Shown here piece after piece: positions 1 to 5,855 of a stretch of 6,513 bases of DNA; the first letter of the stretch is position 1, and every line of letters begins with the position of its first letter. Position numbers and translations under genes: made by a program. This DNA is from an uncultured Prevotellaceae bacterium (GTDB lineage: Bacteria > Bacteroidota > Bacteroidia > Bacteroidales > Muribaculaceae). Location: assembly GCA_900556245.1 (NCBI GenBank), contig USOC01000067.1:1-6513 (forward strand), given 5' to 3'. The notes below the pieces were generated by a model that saw nothing but the letters and a program-made list of their open reading frames with translations, had not been told where the DNA came from and made no database searches.

Positions 1-312
1 TACACTCGCATTGTCTACGACGATGGAATGCAGCCCATGGTCGCGCTCGGACGTTGCATAATCGAGGAACTGCTCAAGATGGCCATTCCCCAAGGCGTGC
101 GCAGCCCGTTCGTGAGGCTCGGACGAAGCCACATCATCAATCAGGACTACCTGACGCACATCAACGTGCTCAAACAGAGACTGACGCTATCCGACTGTCG
201 CAGCCACACGCTGGTTCTGGAGATACCGAAAACCTTGCTTAAAGCATACAAGGATATGCTCCGAAACCGACAAGCCCCGGAGTCGAACCCTAACGATAAA
301 AAACAATCATGA
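1..312 (+). CDS. LytTR-family DNA-binding regulator, C-terminal part (5' end cut by window edge)
   Basis: The frame is open from base 1 to the TGA at 310-312, giving 103 visible residues. The core matches a LytTR DNA-binding domain. Visible residues 1-9 (YTRIVYDDG) fit its early strand, and residues 37-51 (FVRLGRSHIINQDYL) fit the family hallmark F-R-(V/L)-x-R-S-x-(I/V)-N. LTLSDC at 61-66 and the closing helix around 76-88 complete it. LytTR domains bind short direct repeats in promoter DNA and usually form the output half of a response regulator; any receiver or sensor domain would lie upstream, out of view. Methionines at bases 28 and 40 fall inside the domain, so they are unlikely starts. 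A polar tail of about 15 residues ends the protein. The stop overlaps the start of the FHA gene (ATGA), implying coupled translation. I am confident of LytTR, and unsure whether this is a response regulator or a stand-alone LytTR protein. Confidence 0.85.
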   Translation, partial: YTRIVYDDGMQPMVALGRCIIEELLKMAIPQGVRSPFVRLGRSHIINQDYLTHINVLKQRLTLSDCRSHTLVLEIPKTLLKAYKDMLRNRQAPESNPNDKKQS

Positions 313-935
313 CATCAATCATCATCGGTAAGGAAGGACAACAACGCTTCCCCATCAAAAACGCAGGAGTAAGCCGACAACACGCCCGAATCACCATCGA
401 CAACGGAGTATGGGTTCTGGAAGACCTCGATTCCACCAACGGCACCTATATACGGGAAGACAACGGAAAGTTCATCCGCATCGACAAGCTGGGCATCTCA
501 GAGGACACCGTCATCCGACTGGGTGATGACAGCCTCCACGGCTATGCGTTTATGGCCCACCATGTGCTGGAAGAAAATCCCGACAACTACCGATACGAAT
601 TTCGCCGTTTGCAGGAATGGCGTGAAGCATTTCGCACAGAAAGAGAGCGCTATCAAATGGCAAAACGCAACAAAGCCCTGATTCAGATTGCCTTCTCCAT
701 CGCTGTACTTGCCGTCACATTTATTCCGGCAATCCCGTCAAACATACAGATGATGATTCTCCGCATCGGACTGCTAATTCCGCCACTGTTCAACTTCTTC
801 GTCACCGGACGGAACGGAATGCAAAAAATCTACGACCGCCAGCAAGCCGTCCTCACTTGCCCGCGCTGCGGACGGCCGCTGTCCGACTTCGAAATCACCA
901 AAGAACTATGCATGGCATGCAAAGCCCATTCATAA
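309..935 (+). CDS. FHA-domain membrane protein with C-terminal zinc ribbon
   Basis: The protein has 208 residues. Residues 1-80 form a forkhead-associated (FHA) domain, which binds phosphothreonine peptides. The SRQHA motif at 22-26 and the D-STNGT loop at 41-46 are intact, but the usual first GR reads GK (7-8). A charged, probably helical stretch (about 92-121) leads into two hydrophobic segments, about 122-141 and 147-165, predicted as a membrane hairpin. The tail carries CPRC (184-187) and CMAC (201-204), four cysteines spaced as a zinc ribbon. With both ends predicted cytoplasmic, it would hold a phosphopeptide reader at the inner membrane. The start is the ATG that overlaps the LytTR stop; a further 19 bp separates it from the caspase gene. 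It probably recruits a phosphorylated partner controlled by the PP2C phosphatase encoded downstream, which is inference from position. The domain calls are firm; the partner is unknown. Confidence 0.88.
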   Translation: MTSIIIGKEGQQRFPIKNAGVSRQHARITIDNGVWVLEDLDSTNGTYIREDNGKFIRIDKLGISEDTVIRLGDDSLHGYAFMAHHVLEENPDNYRYEFRRLQEWREAFRTERERYQMAKRNKALIQIAFSIAVLAVTFIPAIPSNIQMMILRIGLLIPPLFNFFVTGRNGMQKIYDRQQAVLTCPRCGRPLSDFEITKELCMACKAHS

Positions 936-954
936 CCCCACACACCAAGCAACT

Positions 955-1707
955 ATGAAAAGACTGTCCAGACTACTCGCTATCGCTTTGCTCATACTGA
1001 CGATCGCAGCCGATGCCGGCGCACGCACGTTTGTGCTGTCGGTCGGCGTATCGACCTATAAAGACCCGGATGTCAGAGACCTGAAACGCTCCGGGAAAGA
1101 CGCTATCGCATTCTCGAAAATCATGAAATCCCAGACGGATGACGTGACCACCGTTACCAGTGCCAACGCCACTCACGACAATGTCGTGGCGCTACTCGGC
1201 GGCATTTGCAAGCGGGCACAGCATGGCGACCGAATCGTCTTTTTCTTCAGCGGACACGGCCACGACGGATTTATCCTCGCCCACGACCGTCCTGTCTACT
1301 ACAAAGAGCTTTCCCGCCTCTTCAACAGCACAAAGGCTTCCGAAATCGTGTGCTTCATCGATGCCTGCTTTGCCGGAACAGTTGCCGACGACCTGCGGGC
1401 CTCCGACAAAGACCTCGTCTATTTCCTTTCGTGCAGACCCGACGAAATGTCGATGGAAGCGCCCGACTGGATTGGAGCGGGCTACCTGACCCAAGCACTG
1501 ACCAAGGGACTCAGAGGAAAAGCCGATGACAACCACGACTTGCAAGTGACCGTCATCGAACTGTTCAAGTACGTCTACAACGATGTCGTGGCGCGCGTGG
1601 AACAGGCAAACCGCTATCTGGACGACGATACCGAGCCGATCAGCCAGCATCCGCAATTGATTGCAGCCAAGCGCTCGATGAATTTGGTAGTGACCGACTG
1701 GCGATAG
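955..1707 (+). CDS. Exported caspase-like cysteine peptidase (peptidase C14 / metacaspase type)
   Basis: The protein has 250 residues. It opens with a signal peptide: KR at 2-3, a hydrophobic core at about 7-18, and an A-G-A site with probable cleavage after residue 23. The mature part is a caspase-haemoglobinase fold. It has a first strand FVLSVGVSTY (26-35), strand IVFFFSGHGHDG (94-105) with the catalytic His at 101, and strand IVCFIDACFAG (131-141) with the catalytic Cys at 138. A later strand ending in FLSC (157-160) and the G-Y-L-T-Q-A-L segment (176-182) resemble the caspase substrate-pocket region. The dyad is intact, so activity is plausible, typically after Asp, Arg or Lys; which one cannot be told here. 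The predicted location is the periplasm, unlike caspase effectors of defence systems, which act in the cytoplasm. It follows the FHA gene by 19 bp and is probably co-transcribed with it. The substrate is unknown, and the first helix could instead be an uncleaved anchor. Confidence 0.88.
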   Translation: MKRLSRLLAIALLILTIAADAGARTFVLSVGVSTYKDPDVRDLKRSGKDAIAFSKIMKSQTDDVTTVTSANATHDNVVALLGGICKRAQHGDRIVFFFSGHGHDGFILAHDRPVYYKELSRLFNSTKASEIVCFIDACFAGTVADDLRASDKDLVYFLSCRPDEMSMEAPDWIGAGYLTQALTKGLRGKADDNHDLQVTVIELFKYVYNDVVARVEQANRYLDDDTEPISQHPQLIAAKRSMNLVVTDWR

Positions 1708-1779
1708 CGGCAATCCGTCAGCAGAACGGTATGCTCCGTCAAAAAATCCCTCACCTTCATGGAATAAGACAAAATATGG

Positions 1780-1811
1780 TTGACAAACGCTCTCTCGATT
1801 ACCTATCTTTG
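1780..1811 (+). promoter_or_regulatory. Bacteroidota-type promoter (-33 TTGAC, -7 TATCTTTG)
   Basis: TTGAC at 1780-1784 and TATCTTTG at 1804-1811 fit the Bacteroidota sigma-ABfr consensus (TTG, then TAnnTTTG), with 19 bp between the boxes. Transcription would start near 1816-1820, leaving a leader of about 15-19 nt before the ATG at 1835. This separates genes 4-7 from the upstream caspase gene as their own unit, though read-through is possible. The rest of the 127-bp gap (1708-1834) holds only weak 4-bp stems near 1715-1740, with no convincing terminator. Confidence 0.75.
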
Positions 1812-1834
1812 CCTTGGAATCAAAACAAAATCCT

Positions 1835-2587
1835 ATGGAAACCAAAAGCATAGCAACGTTCAGCATCACTCACCCGGTGACTGACCCGACAACCCGCCTC
1901 ATCGAAGAAGCTCCGCAGGAGGATACGGCCGACAAAAAAGAAGAATCATCCATTCCCATTGTCGCGGCTTCCGCCATCTCTGCAGCCGCCGGAGCTACGG
2001 CAGGTGCAGGAATCGGCAGTATTTTAGGCATGGCGGGAACATTCACCGACAATGCCCCTACTCCAATTGCCGACACTGATGACACGCCCGCCACACCCTA
2101 CGAGGACACTCCCCCCGTTGTTGTTCCCGAACCCTACGAGGCTGTTCCCGACACAGACATCGCCTACATCGAGCCTACTCCGGTTGTCCAGCCCGCCGAA
2201 GCCATTCCGACAACTGACACTCCCGATGATTTTGTTACGGCGGAAATGGTCGACCCGACGGACGTAAACGCCGCAGATATGCTCTTCGAAGTGATGGACA
2301 TCAACAACGTATATACCGTCGACGGAGAAGCCATGCTCACCGCATCGGTAATCGACAACGAAGGCAACGAACTGGTGATGGTGGATGTCGACAACGACCA
2401 GATTCTCGATATCGTCACAGACACCGACGGCAATCTGCTGTCCGTCATAAACGGAGGTGTCAATGTCAGCGACTTGGAAATGACCCTCATCGACGAGACC
2501 GGCTATATTGCGCAAGACGCGCAAGACGCCGCCGACCTCAACCTCTCTTTTGAAAATGACATTATCGACCCTACAACTTTAGCATAA
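1835..2587 (+). CDS. Unrecognised protein: Gly/Ala hydrophobic segment, Pro/Thr/Asp-rich linker, Asp-rich C-terminal domain
   Basis: I do not recognise this family. From the ATG at 1835 it has 250 residues and is very acidic. A TTG seven codons upstream (1814) is also in frame, but it lies at or before the predicted transcription start, so I chose the ATG. Residues 1-39 are polar. Residues 40-70 form a Gly/Ala-rich hydrophobic stretch with G-x-x-x-G spacing (AAGATAGAGIG, 51-61), which could be one membrane helix or a glycine-zipper insertion segment. Residues 71-140 are a Pro/Thr/Asp/Val-rich low-complexity linker with two PYE-x-x-P repeats. Residues about 150-222 look folded and contain DVDNDQILD (184-192) and DTDGN (196-200), similar to calcium-binding Asp loops of EF-hand-like or VCBS/FG-GAP type. 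There is no ordinary signal peptide; if residues 40-70 span the membrane, the acidic domain may be periplasmic. It leads the promoter-proximal position of the phosphatase unit, and its stop overlaps the next start (TAATG). Confidence 0.75.
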   Translation: METKSIATFSITHPVTDPTTRLIEEAPQEDTADKKEESSIPIVAASAISAAAGATAGAGIGSILGMAGTFTDNAPTPIADTDDTPATPYEDTPPVVVPEPYEAVPDTDIAYIEPTPVVQPAEAIPTTDTPDDFVTAEMVDPTDVNAADMLFEVMDINNVYTVDGEAMLTASVIDNEGNELVMVDVDNDQILDIVTDTDGNLLSVINGGVNVSDLEMTLIDETGYIAQDAQDAADLNLSFENDIIDPTTLA

Positions 2588-3129
2588 TGGAAAAACTATT
2601 GCCCATCACCTGCCCGGCCTGCGGGAAACAAATGCATCTGAAGAACCCGGGTGTAGCCGGCATCTACAAGATTGACTGCCCCCACTGTGGAAAAAAATTC
2701 CCGGTAAAGATTGTCGAAAAGGCAAAAGCCCATGAAATGAAAGCGGAAAATCCTCAAGAACAACCGCATAATCCGACCAAGCCTCTCAACCTTGAGGAAT
2801 GCGAATGTGGCTGTCTGGTACTGAAAAGCGGACTGTTTGGCTCAGACCGACGCTTTGATCTGAACGAAGCCGTAACTACCGTAGGACGAACTGACCAACA
2901 GTTGCCAAGCGACATCTCCATAGACAACGACCCGACAATGAGCAGAAAGTCTGTCTGCATCATCGCTGACCGCAAAGGCAATGCAATTGCCTATAAAATG
3001 ACCGTGCTCAATGCGACCAACCCGGTCATCTGCAACGACAGGACCTTGAAAAAGGGTGACAGCATCTTCTTAGCGTTCGGTGATAAAATCACATTGGGAA
3101 AAACCACATTCATTTTCGAAAAAAAATAA
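2587..3129 (+). CDS. Zinc-ribbon / FHA-domain protein
   Basis: The protein has 180 residues and no signal peptide or membrane segment, so it is predicted cytoplasmic. Residues 5-42 form a zinc ribbon with CPAC (9-12) and CPHC (31-34), like the short N-terminal ribbons called MJ0042-type. A polar linker (about 43-70) follows, then a short Cys-rich bit (ECECGC, 71-76). Residues about 78-178 fit an FHA domain: VGR (99-101), SRKS (119-122), an N-A-T-N loop (142-145), and the closing GDKITLGKTTFIF. The fold is convincing but divergent: the His of the usual S-R-x-H is Ser122, and the STNGT loop is altered, so phosphothreonine binding may be weakened or changed. It begins on the last base of the preceding stop codon and ends 11 bp before the PP2C gene, so it is almost certainly translated from the same message. 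The likely role is an adaptor for a phosphoprotein handled by that phosphatase, which is inference. Confidence 0.85.
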   Translation: MEKLLPITCPACGKQMHLKNPGVAGIYKIDCPHCGKKFPVKIVEKAKAHEMKAENPQEQPHNPTKPLNLEECECGCLVLKSGLFGSDRRFDLNEAVTTVGRTDQQLPSDISIDNDPTMSRKSVCIIADRKGNAIAYKMTVLNATNPVICNDRTLKKGDSIFLAFGDKITLGKTTFIFEKK

Positions 3130-3140
3130 CTTGAAAAAAA

Positions 3141-4592
3141 ATGGAAATCAGATTGAGCCAACCATTTTCGTTTCAGCAGCTCGGATTGAGGCACAACCAA
3201 GAGGATTCGCGCTTCCCCGACTGCGACGAGCCGAAAGCCTCTCAATCCTACTTTTTAGTATGCGACGGCGTAGGAGGCAGTGAGAAAGGTGAAGTAGCCA
3301 GCCGTACGGTCTGCGACGCTTTCGGAGAGGCTCTTTCTTCGTTTTCCGCTTCCGACGAACTCTCCCTACCCGATTTCGAGACAGCACTCGACCATGCCTT
3401 TGCGATGCTGGAAGCAAAGACCGACGACAGCAACAGAGGAATGGCGACAACCCTCTCTTTTGCGGCATTCCATCGCAACGGATGCTTTATTGCCCACATC
3501 GGCGACAGCCGCGTATACTATATCCGTCCAGGAGCCGGAATCATCTACCGGACAGAAGACCATTCTTTGGTACAGGCATTAGTACGTGCAGGAGCGATTA
3601 CCGAGGAACAGGCAAAAAACCATCCCCGCCGAAACGTCATTACAAGAGCAATCGGCGTGACTGGAGCCAACGGCGAACGACCCACAGCCACGACTATCAA
3701 CATCACCGACATACAGCCGGGAGACTACGTGTTTCTCTGCTCTGACGGCGTTTTAAGCGAAATCAGCGATGAAACGTTGGTAAAAATTCTCTCGTCGAAT
3801 ATTTCCGACAGGGAGAAACGTAATCAAATTGCATCCATCTGCCAAAACAGCGGCGACAATAACACCGCATGGATTATCCGCGTGGACAATGTAGCCGGAG
3901 AAATGCCGGCTATCCCCTCCGAAACCCGGCCACAGGAGACTGTCTGCATCAAGGCTCCATACAATGGAAAAGCCAAACGCCCGGCCAAATGGCTGGTCGC
4001 GCTTCTAATCGGATTGGCGGCTGTCTTATTGGCATTCGCCATACTACAAGCATTTACAAATAACGGCACAGAACAACAACCCTTTCCTGAAATCAAGACT
4101 GAAGAACTATCCGACACGACAGCTCTTGCAAAAATCAGCGACGTTTTTCCGGGAGGAGACAACGGATTTCGCGATTTTATCAACAAGAACAAGCGATATC
4201 CCGAAAAGACAGGCGACGGTCCGAAAGAAGGCATTGTTTCCGTCAGTTTCCGACTGACGGAAACCCAAGGAATCGAAGACATACGCATCAAGAGAAGCCT
4301 CAGCCCGGCTTTTGACGGCGAAGCTCTACGATTGGTGGGAATGATGCCGAAATTAAAACCTCTCCTGGACAAAAACGGCAAGCCTGTTGCTACCGAAGTG
4401 ACCATGGCCATCGGTTTCCTTCCTCCCAAAGAGAAAATAGCCCCAAAAGAAAAACCACACAGGACACCGTCAGCCAATACTGACGGAGGAAAGCAAGGGA
4501 AAAAAGAAGAATCCAATCCGTCCGGCAACAAGCCGGAACCCGCAAAAAGCGAAGCGGAAACAGAATCCGTCGGGACAATCATCGTATTTTAA
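3141..4592 (+). CDS. PP2C-family Ser/Thr phosphatase fused through a membrane helix to a TonB C-terminal-like domain
   Basis: The protein has 483 residues. Residues 1-250 form a complete PP2C (PPM) phosphatase that removes phosphate from Ser/Thr using two metal ions. Motifs present are GLRHNQED (15-22, metal Asp22), DGVGG (42-46, metal Asp42), GMATT (100-104), GDSR (121-124), LCSDG (199-203, Asp202) and GDNNT (238-242, Asp239). After a linker, residues about 283-304 form one membrane helix. Preceding Lys/Arg residues (277-283) suggest the phosphatase is cytoplasmic and the C-terminus periplasmic. Residues about 335-427 match a TonB C-terminal domain of Bacteroidota type: VFPGGDNGFRDFI (335-347), NKRYP (350-354), GIVSVSF (364-370), FDGEALRLV (391-399), MPKLKP (402-407), NGKPV (412-416). 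A Lys/Glu/Pro-rich tail (428-476) ends in a short hydrophobic strand. Start: the first ATG, 11 bp after the FHA gene. It probably dephosphorylates the partners of the two FHA proteins. The PP2C and helix are firm; the TonB_C call is strong. Confidence 0.9.
   Translation: MEIRLSQPFSFQQLGLRHNQEDSRFPDCDEPKASQSYFLVCDGVGGSEKGEVASRTVCDAFGEALSSFSASDELSLPDFETALDHAFAMLEAKTDDSNRGMATTLSFAAFHRNGCFIAHIGDSRVYYIRPGAGIIYRTEDHSLVQALVRAGAITEEQAKNHPRRNVITRAIGVTGANGERPTATTINITDIQPGDYVFLCSDGVLSEISDETLVKILSSNISDREKRNQIASICQNSGDNNTAWIIRVDNVAGEMPAIPSETRPQETVCIKAPYNGKAKRPAKWLVALLIGLAAVLLAFAILQAFTNNGTEQQPFPEIKTEELSDTTALAKISDVFPGGDNGFRDFINKNKRYPEKTGDGPKEGIVSVSFRLTETQGIEDIRIKRSLSPAFDGEALRLVGMMPKLKPLLDKNGKPVATEVTMAIGFLPPKEKIAPKEKPHRTPSANTDGGKQGKKEESNPSGNKPEPAKSEAETESVGTIIVF
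4236..4264. repeat. Perfect 12-bp inverted repeat (5-nt loop) inside the TonB_C coding region
   Basis: GTTTCCGTCAGT (4236-4247) and ACTGACGGAAAC (4253-4264) are exact reverse complements, separated by TTCCG. It lies in frame within the phosphatase/TonB_C gene, where the protein still reads as the family does, so it is not an insertion. No T-run follows, so it is not an ordinary terminator. It could form a strong mRNA hairpin or cruciform. Confidence 0.85.
4467..4486. repeat. 7-bp inverted repeat sharing the CCGTCAG motif
   Basis: CCGTCAG (4467-4473) and CTGACGG (4480-4486) are exact reverse complements around a 6-nt loop. The same arms form the core of the 12-bp hairpin 230 bp upstream. It lies in the low-complexity tail of the same gene, where sequence is less constrained. 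Confidence 0.6.
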
Positions 4593-4603
4593 GCACGACA
4601 GTC

Positions 4604-5821
4604 ATGTGGCCTTGCAAAACAGTATATTCAGACTTTTTCCGACAGCTATTGGCTGTCGCAGTCATCTGTTTGCCCGCATATCTCACCAATGCTCAATCTC
4701 CTGCCGGCGAATCCGAACGTCTGACTTGCGAAACAGACTCCGCCTCCCGACTTCGCGACACTGCTCTCAGCCTCCTCAACAGCGGACATGAGCAGGAAGC
4801 CGTCGAATGGTTTCAGAAAGCTGCAGACAAAGGCGACCTTTCGTCGCTATATTATTGTGGAATGCTTTGTATGAAAGGCATCGGCACCAACCGCGACACA
4901 ATAGCAGGCTACGACCATATGCGCCAGGCCGCCGACAAAGGATTTCCACAAGCGATTTACGACCTTAGCCGACGGCTGGCAACCGGCGATGGCGTCCGAC
5001 GCGACCTCCCGCAAGCCGACAGCCTGCTGAAAAAGGCAGCGATAGCCGGTTCTGCACGCGCACAATGGGACTACGCCTGCAAATTCCGCGACGGAAAAGG
5101 ACGCAGTCGCAATTTTCATCTCGCCGCCACATGGATGGCACAATCCATGTCGGCAAAAGACAATTATGCCTTTCTCCGCCAATATGCCAATCCTTCACGC
5201 CCCGACACTACGGCCTTCGGCCTCTACCTGACCTCTTTGGCTCACATCTTCCGGTCTGACTTCGAAAGAGCTGACTCATGCGCCGCCTCGCTGGCTCGCA
5301 AAGGTTTCGACGAAGGAATCGTTTTGTCTGCCCTTTGCGCCATCGAAATGTCGGAAAAAGCGGACGGCAAGCAGCAAAGCGACAGTCTGCTGCGCCAAGC
5401 CATTGTCCTGCTTCAATCCGTCCCCGACAGCGATATGGGCAAACTGATGCTCTACACCATCGCAAAAAAAGGCGCAGACATAAGCGAAGCCGACAGTTTG
5501 TTTCAGCAGGCCGCAGACAACGGATATGCCCCGGCACAACGACTGCTCGGCAAGGCCTATTATTTCGGAAGAGACGGTTTCCCCAAAAACGACACACTTG
5601 CCGTGCGCTACTTCCGTATGGCTGACGAGCAGGGACTGCTCGACAAGGAGACGGCCTACGCCTACGCCACCTGTCTCCGGAACGGACTTGGAGGCCTACA
5701 GGCCGACCCGAAGAAAGCGGAAGAAGCAGAGCGTCGCGGACGCAATCTCAACGCACTTTCCAAGATGCTTGCCCGCATTGCTGACATTCCCCGAAACCGA
5801 AAAAATCTTAAAACACGATAA
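4604..5821 (+). CDS. Exported Sel1-like repeat (TPR-type) protein
   Basis: The protein has 405 residues. A signal peptide is likely at 1-30: Arg13, a hydrophobic core at about 15-27, and T-N-A before cleavage. This makes it periplasmic. The mature part is built of helical Sel1-type repeats with the family signature (A-A-x-x-G, then an aromatic or Leu-rich helix, then G-x-G). Clear units lie at about 64-98, 99-134, 135-170, 295-330 and 331-368, each containing an AADKG/AADNG-like turn and a closing G-x-G or equivalent. Residues 183-290 look like decayed repeats. Such proteins are protein-protein scaffolds, often tied to envelope signalling or secretion; no catalytic motif is seen. The gene starts 11 bp after the phosphatase stop and ends the unit. 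A periplasmic partner such as the TonB_C domain or the exported caspase is a plausible ligand, which is inference. The start is the first ATG after the preceding stop. Confidence 0.85.
   Translation: MWPCKTVYSDFFRQLLAVAVICLPAYLTNAQSPAGESERLTCETDSASRLRDTALSLLNSGHEQEAVEWFQKAADKGDLSSLYYCGMLCMKGIGTNRDTIAGYDHMRQAADKGFPQAIYDLSRRLATGDGVRRDLPQADSLLKKAAIAGSARAQWDYACKFRDGKGRSRNFHLAATWMAQSMSAKDNYAFLRQYANPSRPDTTAFGLYLTSLAHIFRSDFERADSCAASLARKGFDEGIVLSALCAIEMSEKADGKQQSDSLLRQAIVLLQSVPDSDMGKLMLYTIAKKGADISEADSLFQQAADNGYAPAQRLLGKAYYFGRDGFPKNDTLAVRYFRMADEQGLLDKETAYAYATCLRNGLGGLQADPKKAEEAERRGRNLNALSKMLARIADIPRNRKNLKTR
5129..5150. repeat. 8-bp inverted repeat inside the Sel1 gene
   Basis: ACATGGAT (5129-5136) and ATCCATGT (5143-5150) are exact reverse complements with a 6-nt loop. 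Allowing one bulged C at 5151, GCC (5126-5128) can pair with GGC (5152-5154) and lengthen the stem. There is no T-run. It may be a chance mRNA hairpin in repeat-coding sequence. Confidence 0.6.
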
Positions 5822-5841
5822 CAAACAGGCATTTTCGGTTT
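5794..5841 (+). terminator. Candidate terminator: 10-bp inverted repeat across the end of the Sel1 gene
   Basis: AAACCGAAAA (5794-5803) and TTTTCGGTTT (5832-5841) pair exactly, with a 28-nt loop and T-rich sequence after the second arm (TATTTC). The first arm lies in the last codons of the Sel1 gene and the second in the gap, which suits a transcript end before korA. The long loop and AT-rich stem make it weak as an intrinsic terminator. Confidence 0.25.
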
Positions 5842-5855
5842 TATTTCAAGAATCA

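Noticed and set aside
1715..1746. Possible terminator after the caspase gene
   Set aside because: Stems are only about 4 bp and are followed by an A-run, not a T-run, on the coding strand.
1814..1834. TTG start for the unknown gene
   Set aside because: It falls directly after the -7 box, before or at the predicted transcription start; the ATG at 1835 suits the promoter.
1192..1869. Long open frame on the minus strand opposite the caspase gene (225 codons)
   Set aside because: It runs antisense to a gene with intact catalytic motifs and shows no recognisable domain; its length follows from the codon bias of the + strand gene.
2024..2524. Minus-strand open frame opposite the unknown acidic gene
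   Set aside because: Its Val/Asp-rich composition is what the reverse complement of Asp/Thr/Pro codons gives; the + strand gene has a promoter and start/stop overlap with its neighbour.
3824..4582. Long open frame on the minus strand opposite the phosphatase/TonB_C gene (252 codons)
   Set aside because: It is Ser/Leu/Pro-rich with no domain pattern, and the + strand protein here matches TonB_C throughout.
1..5821. Type VI secretion control module or anti-phage system
   Set aside because: FHA and PP2C genes, and a caspase, recall such systems, but there are no secretion genes, no nucleotide cyclase, nuclease or kinase, and the caspase has an export signal.
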